Assembly (NCBI GenBank): GCA_023213395.1
Contig: CM041465.1
Location: 236,909,741 to 236,973,740, forward strand
Direction of reading: 5' to 3'
DNA: 64,000 nt
Source: Cycas panzhihuaensis
Lineage: Eukaryota; Cycadophyta
Part shown: in pieces, positions 22,626 through 35,159 of the stretch
How the letters are laid out: every line of letters begins with the position of its first letter
Numbering within the stretch: the stretch's first letter is position 1
Notes under the pieces: generated by a model
Seen by the model: only the letters and a program-made list of their open reading frames with translations
Told to the model about the DNA's origin: nothing
Database searches by the model: none
Program-made: the position numbers and the translations under genes

Positions 22626-25600
22626 TGGAAGTATACTTCTAGAGGGTCATTAAAGATAAGGAAGCTTAAGCTAGCACTATCACTATATCAGGGGCTTAAT
22701 GGGTCCTTGATGAAGGGGATAAGTCACCCACAAAAGATGTCTATGTGTCAAAATGTAGGTTTAGAGACACACAAATAACACACAAGACCTTCCCTTTTGG
22801 CAAGCACCTTCTAAGAGTTAAGTTGGGCAAGGGAATCCTTAGTTTACTAAGTAGCTTGGGAGAGGACTCTCCTATCCTAATGGTAAAAGGAAGGAGAGTA
22901 AGGACCAAGACCCTTTTCTAGGGAAGAGGGGAAGGAGAAAGGATAGGCCCTAATAGGGTAGGAACTTATGGAATAGGGAAAGGAAATGGTTGGTCAAGCG
23001 GTGTGGAAGGGATTTGGTGTGTGCAAGGACCAAATCCAATAAGTAGGACTAATGACAGGTTTTATTATAGGTTGCCTAAAGGGGATGCCTTTAGGGTTTA
23101 AGTTAAGAGTAAAGGTTGCTCAACTATGTTATGGGTTCTAGATAATGTCCTTTGTCTCAGTTATACAGATGAAATGGTGTAAGAGTCCAGGATATTAATG
23201 TTAAAAGAATATAACCCAATAAGAACACACTCTCTCTCTCTTTTCCTATCCTCACTATCTTTTCCTTTGTTTATAGAAGATCAATTTAAAGGAAAAGGGG
23301 GGTGTAAGGGAGATAAAGAAGACAAACAATATATGTAATCTTTTCCTAGTAATACAAGAAAGAAGAGTAGCATTCCCAACTAAATTACACTCTCCTAATT
23401 CTACCCCTATACTCGTGCATGCATGCAAAATGCAAAGGGAGTGTAGCAGGAAAAAGAAAGCCTTTCGATTAGTTTGTTCACTTTCTTTCCTAGTGGAAGA
23501 AGTAAGAAGCATGCTTATTCAAACTACCCTTTTTGTTTATGCAAATGAAGGAGAAGAGCAAGATCTTTGTGTGTTTATGAAGGATGAAGATGCAAGTATG
23601 AATATGTTCCTTTTATGTTTCCCTTTCATGAATGGAAGTATACAAGTAAGTAATTATGATCTACATGCAAATGTAAGCAAGTTCCTTTTAGGGAAGAAGG
23701 GGAAGAAACCAAGGAAGAAAAAGGTAGAGAAGAGTTGGATGGGGTGCACCTAGGAGTAAACTGGTTGGTGGAGTGTCACTCTCTTTTCTTCTCATTTTTC
23801 CTTTGCCCATTGCCTCATGCTCTAAGTCATAGTAGATGTTGTGGATGAAGTCATAAGTGGGGCTCCCTTACCTTCCTCGAAGTATATTATGAGAAGAAAA
23901 GAAACTTAAAAGGAAGATTCAAGGGAACATAAATACAAAAAGACAAATGTATCTCTTGATTATAACACAATCCTGCTTACTCAAGAATAGTGGTGTTTCC
24001 CATATGAATGAACCCTTCAACAACAAATAAGTGCACACATGTACATATATATATTTATGTGTGTGTGTGCCTTACCAGAGTGGGGTTAAAGATTTCTTAG
24101 TATTTTGAAAGAAAGAAATATGATGATGCATAAATTTCCTTATGTACAATGGTGCTTCATAGAACTTTTTAGGGAAAAGAAGGGGGTTTTGATAGTAAAG
24201 AAGAGGGTAGCCTTAGAATAGCTAGCTCCCTTGAATAAACCACCTCCTATGTGCTTGGGTACAATAAGAGTAGGTTAAATGGGGATTAAAAGCTTCAAGT
24301 AATCAAAAAACCAAAACAACTTACAAAAGTACCAAGTGATACAAGAAGTTACAAAAGTCATAAATGTTGTAAATGCTACAACTTTTGTAAAATATGTAAA
24401 TAGGAAATAAATACCATAGAAAGAAAGGTATATGATGGATATTGCTACTAAATAATATCTATATGGGCTAATTGAAAGTGTTGCAAATGCTACAACCAAG
24501 AAAAAGATCCTCACCTAAGGGGACTTCCTAGCTTGTAGGATGAATATGATTTAAGAAACTTTGAGAAGTAGGGGGATACCCTAGAGGATGTGGGCTTAGG
24601 AGTCAAAACTCTAGCCATTGGCTCCTCTTCTCCTTCTCTAGGGTGTCTAAAAATCCATCTAGCTATTCCAAGGAGGACCCAAGGGGTTTGAAGGTATAAC
24701 CAATGAAAGGTAAAAGGGTTTGCCTTCCTTTGGCCACAAAAAAGGAAGCAAAATATATGCTAAAACATATAGTAAATAAAGTTGTTGAATAAAACACACT
24801 TACTGAAGAAGAAAATAGTAGAAATAGACTTATTTCTAGCTACAAAATTAAATCAAAATAGGTGTTACCTCATGAGCAAATAAGGAGAGCTTGGAATCCC
24901 ACTTGTAAGGTGAAGAAGGGGCTCATTAGAAGTGAAGAAGAGATTCAAAGGCTAAGAATCCTACCACCACTACTGGAGTGAGAAAAAGGGAGGAAGAACC
25001 TACTAAGGGAGGTCTAGTTCAGATCTATGTATTAGGGTTTTTACCTTTTCAGAAGAAGAGTATAAGAAGAAGGATGAAAATTATAGAAGAGAGGCATTTT
25101 TCCTTTTGTTGGAGAGCCAGGAGAGGTAAACTGAGCTCAAATTTGGGTTTTTATTCCCCAATTAAGGTGCTTGAGTGATTAGGGTTCACTCTAGGAAGGA
25201 AAGAGCACTCATTGGTCATTGCCAAGATGTAGAAGTCAATAGATGGTCACCCACAACAAACTTCATGGTATCGTGATGTTTAGTATAGTACCACGAATAT
25301 TATTGCCATGTAAACTAAACATAGGAAAAAAAAAAAGAGCCTAAGAGACCCTTAAAAGATGAGTCTTTGGATGCAAAAATAAGGTTTGTTGGTCTGGTAA
25401 GGGTTTTAAAGGACCTCTAGGTAGTGGTAAGGCCTCCCAAATATGTAAAACGGTGCAAAAGAGGCCCCAATGAGGGATGCAGATATATATAAAAGGGTAA
25501 TCAATCCAAAATATTGTCGTAGAAACTATGTATGATGCTAAACATGAGTAAAAACTGGTATATAGGGGCCCACGGGTACCCAAGGGTGCTAGGAAAGTGT

Positions 25601-25843
25601 CACAAGGAGTCCTGTGGTGCCATAGGACCATGGTCGTGAGTCATCATAGGTTGGATCATAGTCATAGACATAGAATAGGTAGGCAAACCAAGCATTACAA
25701 CTATCTACAGAATAATATCACACCAAATGTAACCATAAAGACTCTCACCAAGTCATGAAATAAATGAGGAGAAGGGGTGGATATGCATATGTGTGCCTAC
25801 CTAAGAGGCAATATCCATGTCCATTCCTAGTAGTTAGAAAACA
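22626..25843 (-). repeat. GA 5' LTR
   Basis: Bounded by CA next to the PBS (plus-strand TG at 22626) and by a TGTTTTC-type start (plus-strand GAAAACA ending 25843) that aligns with the LTR starts of GB, GC and GP. At 3.2 kb it is longer than the 2.2-2.7 kb of its relatives. It holds T-rich tracts, the iteron region near 25266-25312, GGTGAGG (minus, about 24511-24517) and GGTAAGGGAGCCCC (minus, about 23855-23875). Confidence 0.75.
25266..25312 (-). promoter_or_regulatory. GA U3 iterons (TGGTACCAT family)
   Basis: Two diverged copies of the GTGGTACCATA unit (minus strand) at the U3 position where the other family LTRs carry two or three. The function is unknown; upstream of the promoter, an enhancer or factor-binding role is plausible. 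Confidence 0.5.
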
Positions 25844-27938
25844 AAACATACAATAGAAGTAAAGGGGTCCAAGGTCCTATCGGTCATACAAGTAAGAGGC
25901 CTTGGAGGCTACTACTAACCCTTTTGATCATGTGGAGGGGCTACGTCATAGCATTAGGATTTCCTAGGGAGTTTTTTGAGACCTACTTATATCTCAATAG
26001 CCTCTAGCACCAAGTATTTAACTATGGAAAAATTGCACATCATCACTCCCATCTTGAGGACTTCCACATGTACCTCAGGGCATAAGGCATTAACAAAGAT
26101 ATCCCTATTTAATTATTTAGGAAAAGTTGCCTTGGAAGAATGGAGGAAGTCATGGAATTACCTCACAAAGCCACTATTAAGCTTTTCATAGCCTTGTTTA
26201 AGTGACAAAAGCACTTTGACCTCACTTTTGAAGGGCCTAACCACATTGAAGTAGTTGACAAATTCATTAATTAGCTATTGAAAGATAAAAATAAAGTGGG
26301 TAGGGAGATGGTAGAACTATTTAAGGGTATCTCCTTACAAGGATCTTAAGAATAACTTCATAAGGATATGATTGTAGGCTCAATAATTAATACATGCCAC
26401 GGTGAAGTCCCTAATGTGTTTGGTTGGGTCTTGCAAGGGAGTACCATTGAATTTAGGTACTTTGAGTGGATGACACGGTAGGTTGATCCTAAGGGCCTAA
26501 ATAGATAATGGGATTCAATAGTAATTAATAAAGGGGTAAATCCCTAGTTGAGTTAGTGGATCAACTTAGGAATATGGAGGAGGTGGGTATGGATACCTAC
26601 TTTCAACATGTGGTAGGTAAGGGGTAGAACCATAGAGAGGATGTAAGGCTGCCCTTAATTGATAAGGAAGGACTACTCCCATATGCTAATGTGTTAGGTA
26701 AGGAGGTGGGAAATGAGATCTCAACCCACCCCAAGGTCATATTACATAAGTAGCAAAAAGGTGTGAGTATGCCCCTACAAGATTAGATGAATAGGATGGT
26801 AGAATATGAGGGGGAATAGGACCCCTTATGGAGCAACTATGCATAAGGTATAATACAATGTGAGAGATGTATGATCGGGGAAAAGGTTTTACCTATAAGG
26901 TCCTCTAGTAGGAGGAGCAACCACATAGAGATGGAGCAGGTCCACCCCATAAGTAGGAAGGGGATTTGATCCCCCATGCTCTCAAGGTTGTGACATATAC
27001 CCTAGGGGAACATAAAGTGAAGTGTCCATAAGTCATGGTTAAGGATGAATAGAAGTAAATCTTCCATGTCCTAGATCATGGGGATATGGAGGTATAGTAG
27101 GCAAAATCAAAGGGATATATATTATAACTAACTATGGTATGGTTATTTGTAAAGGGGATATGCTTGACCCTATTTGGGAGGTTTGCATACCATGAGACAT
27201 CCCTTAGATTAAGGGAGCACTCATAGATATGAGAGTTATAGGAGTAGGCTCCAAAAGTGAGGAAGATGTTAGTTGCAATGATGTAGGGGAGGATGGTAGT
27301 AGAAGAGGAGGATATCATACTTTGAAGGAAATGCTCCAACCACTTAGGAGGTAGTTAAACACTTGTAGCCTCAAAGCATTATCTCAATACATCCATTGCA
27401 TCTCCAGAAGGAGTGAAAGCTTGATCATAGGAGGTGGAAGGTTCCATGTATTGACCAGATCCCATAGGATGATCTATGGGAGCCCTCCCACTGGAGTGAG
27501 AGAGGTCCATGAGATAAGATCCCTTTACAACATGTGTAGGAAGCAGGGGAGGTCTAGATGGACTTCTAATTGTTCATCTGGATAATATGATGGATCATCA
27601 CCACCATGGGCGATCTTGATGATGATAGGAAGCCTCAATGATGAGACCAATTGGGGGTGTAAGGATGGTATACCCAATCAAATGGGTACCCTTTCATCGA
27701 TGACCTTGGGTTAGATGTAGAAATAGGGGAGTAAGAAGGCTCTACTTCCATAGGGGGGAGACCGTCTAGGTGATGAGAGAAGTGTTACATTTACATCTCA
27801 ACCAAGGAACCTAGAAAGTAGAAGAATTAAACTAAGAGGAGGGTTTTAAAGTGATGTAACACCCTAATAACACCTTATATGGAAGGAAGGGGATAACATA
27901 AGGAAAATAAAAGAACCTTAAGGTGTCCCTACTTGCAA
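25844..27938 (-). pseudogene. GB gag remnant, 5' part
   Basis: Minus-strand sequence collinear with GA gag: the dtrDIF/evHTe block at about 25980-26170, the P-x-F-N-G core at about 26430-26480, and the leader side up to the PBS at 27958. It is so broken that no long frame survives. It stops abruptly at 25843 where the GA LTR begins, so GA inserted into GB gag. The rest of GB should lie beyond the left edge of the window. Confidence 0.7.
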
Positions 27939-27958
27939 GTTCCCTAGTATGGTTTTCG
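27939..27958 (-). other. GB primer binding site
   Basis: Minus strand CGAAAACCATACTAGGGAAC, one base from the LTR end. It shares the CCATACTAGGGA core, but its first bases have drifted from TGGTGA. Confidence 0.65.
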
Positions 27959-27959
27959 G

Positions 27960-29137
27960 TGGAATGTGCCTAATAAAGGTAACAAGAGATAACCATGCAC
28001 TTATGGGTTATAGGTCTAGGTGCAGGGGCCTAAAGAGATGTGGTGAATCTCTTATTTATCTACAAAAGGCATCCGTGTACCACTTGGGCATAGATTTTAT
28101 ACTTTCATGGAACATGTTCCCTACTTCACATGTAAGCTTTTGAGTTTTATGGTAAGTAAGCCTTTGAAATATAGGTGGCTTAGCTTCCCTAGGTTAATGG
28201 GTTACTTGAGCAAGACTTCTCCTATCCTCTTATGATAGATAGTCAAGGAGATCTTCTCATAGGGAGAGGGTATGGTAGAGAGGATAGACGAAGAGAGTAG
28301 ACAGGTTTGGATTATTCTCTCACCTTATTTTGAGTTAGGAGGTGGTTGTGTATATTACTGGAAGTTCCTTCTTAATAGGGGTTATTTATATACCTAATAC
28401 AAAAGAAAAGGAAGCAACCAAGTAATGTAAAAAGCAAGGTGCAAAAATATCAAACCTCACTCTCTTTACCCTCTCATTTATTCTTTTCCTTTTTGCAATC
28501 TTTTCTTAATTCAAAGAAAACTAAGAAGAAATGGAGGACAAAGGGGGATTTAAGGCACAAGGAAACTATACAATCCTCTCTCTCCTTCTTCCTCTATTCT
28601 CTCTTTTCTCTCTTCCACTTTACTTTCTTTAGAAAAAAAAAGGGGGGGTAGTGAATGCATACAATAAAAAAAGAGAAGTAAGGAGGATAAAGAAATGATG
28701 ATAAACTATTCCCATTTCTTTGTTTATTTTTTTCCTTTTTCTAGTCACCTTTTTGTATTGGATTTTGTTCCTTTTTAATTCTTTCTTTCTACATCTCCTC
28801 TACACTTTCCCTTCCCTTTCTTTATTTTCCTTCTTTTCCTCTAGAGTTAGTAGTAAGAAATTATGAAACTGAAGAAAAATGAAATGGAAGAAACCTATAT
28901 AAGGAAGAAGGGGAATAAAAAAAAGAAATATGGAGAATGTACTCACAACAGAGGTGATCGATAAGAATTATTTTTCCTTGACTTCACCTTGAAACTGCCC
29001 TTTAGTTGTGGTGTTGTGAAGTGAGAGGCTCCACTTACCAATCCCAAATTAGACTAGCAACAAAACATAAATAATGGAAATGTAAAAGCCAAGAAATGAG
29101 TGAAATGCAAAGAGTGCTCACCTTAGAAGATGTAATC
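27960..29137 (-). repeat. GB 5' LTR, lower part (up to the C4 insertion)
   Basis: The LTR starts (plus-strand TGGAATG) one base after the PBS and carries T/purine-rich tracts (28440-28930), GGTAAGTGGAGCC (minus, 29027-29040) and GGTGAGCACTC (minus, 29111-29123). The C4 insertion follows at TAATC. No gene is present. Confidence 0.78.
29133..29137. repeat. C4 target-site duplication, left (TAATC)
   Basis: TAATC is repeated at 35800-35804, directly outside the other LTR. Confidence 0.75.
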
Positions 29138-29794
29138 TATTGAGAAGACAAGGTCCTAATAACCTAAAACTGCCACAAAGATCTAAACTATTTTGTAACT
29201 AGTTATAGGAATCAGAACTAAAATTTAACATGTAAGTTCTTAAACTAGAGATAATATAATAAAATGAATTAGAAAGCCAAAGCATCACATATACACCCAA
29301 TATAATGTGGTAAAACCCTAGCAGTGTGCTAGGGAAACATCCACACAAGAAAGATATCGATCTTTATTATCAAAGAATAGAGAAATGTACATAATCTATA
29401 GCAAAATTCTCAATAATAATAACCAGCAACTCAACTCTTCATAGTACATCCAATACATCAAACGCCATCAACATAATGAAAATGCACCCTAAATCAGGCT
29501 ATATGAGAGAGTCATATAAGGCACAAATCTTGACCATAGAATCTAGGGTATTTTGAGTGAACGACCTTGATTCTGTTTATAATTTAGTATGTTTTTCAGT
29601 GCTAGCTCTTTAAGTTAGGGGTTATCACCCTTGAACCCCATCTTTGCTGGGGGCGTTTTGGCACCCACTGCACCCCCCAGCTAAGGGGGGATCATGCCCC
29701 CCTTAGAATTCCCTAAGGAAATTTAGGGGGAAAACTATGCTGCCAACTTGACAAAATTTTAGCCTCCAAAATATTGTTGTTATATTATCTAACA
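29138..29794 (-). repeat. C4 3' LTR
   Basis: On the minus strand it starts TGTTAGATAATA after a purine tract (aaggtggagaa) and ends near CTTCTCAATA. It includes a hairpin at 29681-29706. Confidence 0.88.
29681..29706. other. Perfect 10-bp-stem hairpin in the C4 3' LTR
   Basis: CTAAGGGGGG and CCCCCCTTAG pair perfectly around a six-base loop. It lies in the G/C-run block shared with C1 and the other C4 LTR. Confidence 0.85.
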
Positions 29795-29842
29795 TTCTCC
29801 ACCTTGATAACAATTTACCTAATGCCTTTCCTAGACCATTCA

Positions 29843-31400
29843 TCACCTTTTCTATATGACAAGAGATGTAAAATACCATTTAAAATTCTCTAATAGTATT
29901 AGTTTTGTGAACATATCATCATAATTCTATTGCATGTTAACCTTCTTAAGTTCCACTCCACCTGCTTCCACAACCTGTCTAACAAAATGGTACTTAAGAG
30001 TAATATGCTTTATCCTACTATGATAAGTTGGATTCATTCCTAAGTAAATAGTACTTTGACTGTCACAAAATACCTTTACCTTTTCCTATTTCCTTCCAAT
30101 CTCAACCAATAGACCCTATAACCAGATTGCTTCTTTACAAGCATGTGCTGCAGTAATATATTCAACTTCTATTGTCAATAATGTAATTGTACTCTGCAAT
30201 TTTGACATCTAACTAACTGGACCATTTGCAAGAGTAAATACATAACCTGAAGTAGACCTTCTCTTATATAAATCTCCTGTAAAGTCTGAATCAACATATC
30301 CACAAACCTAATTACCTATATCTCTAAAGGTGATGTAATAGTCACTTGTGCCTCTCAAATACTGAAGCATCCATTTCACTACTGCCTAATATTCCTTTCC
30401 TAGATTTGCCATAAACCTACTAACTACATAGATTGCATGTGAAATATCAGGTCTTGTATATACCATGGCATACATTAAACTTCCTACTTCACTGACATAA
30501 GGTACCTTTTCTTCTTTATTACTAGGACACATACTCCAAGAAAGCTTAAAATAGGAAGCCAACATGATACTCACTAGTTTCATATTTTCTATACCAAACC
30601 TGGTTAGCACCTTCGCCACATATTTCTACTGTGATAACCATAACTTACCATTTTTCTTGTCTCTATGTATCTCCATACCTAATATTTAGTTTGTAGCTCC
30701 TAGATCCTTCATATCAAAAGTCCTAACCAATTGAGCCTTTAACTTATTGATTTCTACCATGCTCTTACTTGTAAACAGCATGTCATCAACATATAATAGT
30801 AAGATAATGAATAAGCCATTGTCTAAGAATTTAAAGTAAACATAATAATCATACTCACTTCTTTTAAAAATTTGGCTCTCTATGAAGGCATTAAACTTCT
30901 TGTACCATTGCCTGGGTGATTGCTTTAGGCCATACAATAATTTCCTATGCATGCAAACAAGTCTTTTCCTGCCATCCTATACAAACCCTTCTTGCTAATC
31001 TATATAGACCTCCTCATCTAAATATCCATGTAGAAAAGCTATTTTCACATCTCACTACTCCAACTCCAAATCAAGAGAAGCTACTAATGCTAACAGAACT
31101 CAAATTGAAACAAGTTTAATAATTGATGAAAAGATCTCATGAAAGTCAATACCTACTTTATGTGCAAAGTCTTTAGCCACTAGTCTTTCCTTATATTTAT
31201 CAACCTTTCTATCAACATCTATTTTCTTCTTGAAACCCTACCTGCAACCAATAGTCTTTCTTCCCTATGGAAGTTTTACCAAGTCCTATGAATTATTTTT
31301 CTTCAAAGCATCTATCTCTTCTTGCATAGCCCTCTTCTACTTCTCACTATGGATATAATCTAATGCTTCCTAATAGCATGTAGGCTCACCGGCATTAGAA
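29843..31400 (-). pseudogene. C4 pol, reverse transcriptase and RNase H
   Basis: Minus-strand frame ending at a TGA at 29845-29843. RT shows MQEEIDALKKNNS, RLVAKDF, AFLHGYLDEEVYI, LLYGLKQSPRQWYKKF and the catalytic YVDDM near 30778-30790. RNase H shows YVDSDFTGD, RRSTSGYVFTL and FCDSQSTIYL. Residue by residue it is very close to C1. Stops, again mostly TAG, are scattered. Confidence 0.9.
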
Positions 31401-32900
31401 ACCAAAGCAATAAAAATAGAAGGGTTATACCTATTAGGTGGATGACTAACTCGTATAGATCTTCTAATAGTTGGTGGAGGAGTGTCCACATACTCTTATA
31501 AGTTTATTGTAGATTCATCTTCAGAAAGATCTTCCTTCTGTTCTATTTCTAAAGATGGCTAGGTCTCAAGCTTAACCTATTGATGTTCAACTTTCTGCTC
31601 TTGTTTCACTTTAACTTCTATACTATCTAATTTTAGAAAAGAAGATTAATTAAATATAACATTTTTATTAATAGTGATTTTGTGGGCAGTAGGATCCTTC
31701 AACCTATATCTCTTCACACCATCTCTATCACCATAACCAATAAAGATACATCTCTTGGATTTTGGGTCTAACTTTGAATGCTAACTTTTATTAGTCAAGG
31801 CATAAGTATTACAACAAAAAATTTTCAAATTTAAATAATCACATGGATGTCTAGTCCATATCTCTTTAGGAATCTTGCAGTCTATAACAAGTGATGGTGA
31901 CATGTTTACAAAATAACAAGTTGTTTGAATAACTTTTATCCATAAGCCCTACTCCACTACTGCATTACTTAGCATGCTTCTTGCTCTTTCTAAGAGTGTC
32001 TTATTCATGCACTCAGCTATGCTATTCTACTGCAGAGTATAGCTAGTGGTCTTATGCCTTTTGATCTCAGCTTCTCTCTAATAGTTCTCAAACTCCAAGG
32101 AGTTGAAATCACCTCCATTGTCAATTCTTAAACATTTGATTGACTTGCCAGTGCTCTTCTTAAGTAGAGCCTTGAATTGCTTAAATACACTGAAAACTTT
32201 ATATTTCCTTTTCAAAAAATAGACCCATAACTTTTTGGAGTAATCATCTATAAATATGATAAAGTATAATGATCCTCTTACGATATTATAGGGGTTAGTC
32301 CCCATACATTTGAATGTATGTAATCCAAAACACCTTTACTAGTGTGACTCTGTACTTTAAATATAAGTCTACAGTACTTTCTAAAAATATAATGTTTACA
32401 AAAAGCCAAACTTGAAAGTTGTAAGTTAGGAAGTAACTTACGGTTCATCGGCATATTAAGTCCTCTCTCACTCATGTGCACAAGTCTTTGATGACATAAC
32501 TGAGCTAGATCTTCTATAGTCTTTGATATTGTAACTACATGGCTGACATCTATACTTCCCACTAAAATATAAAGGTTTTTTTTCTTTAAGGCTTTCATAA
32601 CCACCAAGGCACCCTTTGACACCTTTAAGACTCCTTCATGACCTGTGTACTTATAACCACTAGAATCTAGTTCACCCAAGGAAATTAGATTCCTTTTTAG
32701 ATTAGGTACATGTCTAACTTCAGTTAATATTCTCACTATACTATCAAACATTTTAATTATGATTCTACTAATGGCCACTTTCTTACAAGAAACTTCATTT
32801 CCCATAAGCACATCACCACCATCAAGAGGTTGATATGATGAAAACTAACTCTTATGTGGACATATATGGTATGAAGCACTTGAATCCAATAACCAATCAT
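31401..32900 (-). pseudogene. C4 pol, protease and integrase
   Basis: The protease active site appears near 32880-32890 as LDSSAS, where the usual DSGAS has lost its Gly. VRHVPNLKRNLISLG (about 32690-32740) is the protease end. The pre-integrase zinc region (LCHQRLVHMS) and the integrase core follow: IHSNVWG (first Asp changed to Asn), RIDNGG (second Asp kept, about 32110-32130), AECMNKT (Glu kept, about 31995-32010). The C-terminus ends near 31640 (SKLDPKSKRCIFIGYG). The loss of catalytic residues agrees with long inactivity. Confidence 0.88.
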
Positions 32901-33370
32901 GATGATAGTAGGAAACATTACAAGCAACTAAGACATCATCATTTGTACCTTGATTTGACTCCACCTAATTAGCATCCTTGGTAGGATCTTCCTTTTTTTG
33001 GAGCTCATTCCTTTTGTAGAAATCCTTCTTGAGGTGACCTGTCTTATTACAGTGCTAATATTTGAGCTTACTTTTCTTGACTTTTGACTTTGACCTTGAC
33101 GTGTCCCTAGAGTTTGTCCTCTCTCAACTGTTCTACCCCTTACTATCATAGCTTCTGATATGGAGGTTTCAAGACTAGACTTCCTCCTTACTTCTTCCAT
33201 CACCAAATCACTCACAATAGAATCATAGTCTAACCCATCTGTAGTGCTAAAACTAATTGAGATGACAATATTATCCCTAGATTCTAGTAATAAGCATAAT
33301 AAGATAATAGCCTTGTCCTCATCCTCAAATATGACATCGATACTAAGAGAAAGAAGATTGGTATCATCTT
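32901..33370 (-). pseudogene. C4 gag, C-terminal part only
   Basis: Minus-strand gag: IFEDEDKAIILL and LVMEEVRRK (about 33180-33350), a basic stretch, then one zinc knuckle at about 33020-33065 whose first Cys reads Tyr and last reads Phe (HCNKTGHLKKDF). The N-terminal two thirds of gag are absent, and the sequence changes near 33370 to an unrelated repeat. Confidence 0.75.
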
Positions 33371-35158
33371 GGGTGGACCTAAACTAAATATCTCTCAATT
33401 GGTGGGGTATTCTCTTTGTTTCAATTAGGACTAAGAGATATGGAGTTCAAGAAAACCTAAGTAACCACCTTTTCCCAACTCCTAAGGAGGAGTCTTCACT
33501 TAGTTATTCCATCAAGTAAGGTATGAATGTGAAATGTGATGAAAGGCTTGGATATATGGGGGTGGTAGAATCCACTAACCTACACAAGTGGGTGTAGGAA
33601 TTCTAAATATAGAGTTACTCCAACAATATCTTCTATGTCCTTCCTATGGACTCCTATCCTTTAATCCTTTTAACTTTTTGAGTTTTAGTTAGATAAAGGG
33701 GAGTGTTAAGTAAATAGAAATTATTTTCTTCTTTTTTTTCCTTGTTTTGTTTGTTTTTCTTTTTGTGAATAAAATGAAATACAATAAACCTAGGTGATCT
33801 ATAAAGCAATAAGTCCTATTCTACTTTTAACAAATAAGCAAAAGAGACTAGAACTATATGCATGCAATATATTTTTGTCTTTTTTACTTTAGAGATGAAG
33901 CACACTAAATGTAAATATGAAACTATCCTTTAGAATGCAATATGCACACTTCACTATAAAATGAAAAGGCACTAACAAGAGATGCAACACATTATATAAT
34001 TACTCTATGCAAGCTTTCAAAGAATTTGACAACATACAATGCTAGTTAAAAGATTTTATTTCATACACATGCAATCTTTTCTTTTAATAAATGTCCTATG
34101 ATGAAAAAAGAGAGATTTTAAAGATGTGTTACTATTGTTTAAAATGAGTTTTTAGACCTTTTAAAGTTACATACAAATCACAAAACATTAATTACAATCA
34201 CTCATATAAGATACTAGCTATAGAACTTTAAGATTCTATCTTAACTGGAGCTAGAAAGACTCCAAAAGGATCCTTGAATATCTAATAGTCTAAAAGATCA
34301 AGTGTACTTTCTATCCAACACTTCAAATTCTCTTTTCAAAGAAAAGAAAGCAATCTTAAAATTGAAATTAAGCAAATAATGAAACTATAAAACTAAGACT
34401 TCTTTTCTAGTGTAAAAATCTACCTCATAATGGCTCTTTTCTTTCAATTGATTAATTCTTTCTAACTTTTTTCTTTAAAATAAGTAAAGGAAGAAAAACA
34501 GTAAGAAATAAGAGCTAAATAATAGTCAAACAAAGCCAAAAGAGATGATAAATTGCCTAAAACATAAATTAATATGGAAGAATAGGAAGGGGTAGCTATT
34601 TAAATGGTGGAGAGATGACCATGCCCCACCTTAGTTTATCCCTTGTGAACCTCATAAAGGGCTAGCATTTTAGCTTATATTCTAAGTCAAAAAAGTATAT
34701 AACAATACCACAATAACCAACCAAAAGAAAGAGTAAGTTCTGAGTAAGAAAACAACCTTTAATAGACAGTAAAATAATAAGAGATCACATAGGAAAGGTC
34801 TTACCAGTTTAGAAGAACTTTAAGGTTGAAAACTTTGAGAAAAAACTATAAGAGTTGAAGATCAAACCATCAATATTTGAACACTAGTGAGACAACAAGT
34901 CATAGAATCAAATTCTTTTCTTGATTTTACCCATAAGAATTACCAAAATCAATCTTGAAGTCACAACAATAGCAGTCCTAAAAACTTCTCCAAAAATCAC
35001 TAAAAATCTATATAAAACTTGAACAAATCACACTCTTACTCTTAAGCACGAATGAAAAAATCCTACTCATCATTCTTGGGTGTTGAAAGGATAAGATTCT
35101 ATCAAATCTAGGCAATGACATACAAAAATCTGGTGATTTAGCTAAGTTTACCATGTAT
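33370..35158 (-). repeat. R1 repeat copy inside C4
   Basis: AT-rich, non-coding sequence collinear with 58130-59878: shared phrases such as CTAAGAGATA, AGAATCCACTA-CCTACACAA, TATGTCCT-CCTA and CAAATCTAGG--TGACAT occur in the same order. On the minus strand, TGAAGACTCCTCC near 33500 (TGGAGACTTCTTC near 58260-58285 in the other copy) resembles a gypsy PBS of the TGGCGACTCC type. R1 may therefore be a roughly 1.6-kb LTR plus a little leader. It replaces the C4 leader and gag start. Confidence 0.65.
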
Positions 35159-35159
35159 C

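Larger units (their letters stand above)
13531..25843 (-). mobile_element. GA: Ty3/gypsy retrotransposon (Athila/Tat-like), minus strand
   Basis: Reading from high to low coordinates there is a 5' LTR (25843-22626), PBS, gag (internally duplicated), protease, a long linker, RT-RNase H, and integrase, cut by C2 and continuing at 5880. RT before integrase makes it Ty3/gypsy. The long linker before RT, the long 3' region and the DD-(S/L)PNEPMF-type spacer between RNase H and integrase suggest the Athila/Tat clade. I see no second (archaeal-type) RNase H in this copy. GA itself sits inside the gag of GB. Confidence 0.85.

Noticed and set aside
23415-23753. 112-codon plus-strand open frame as a host gene
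   Set aside because: Lies inside the GA LTR, with no domain, no start context and no counterpart in the other LTRs.
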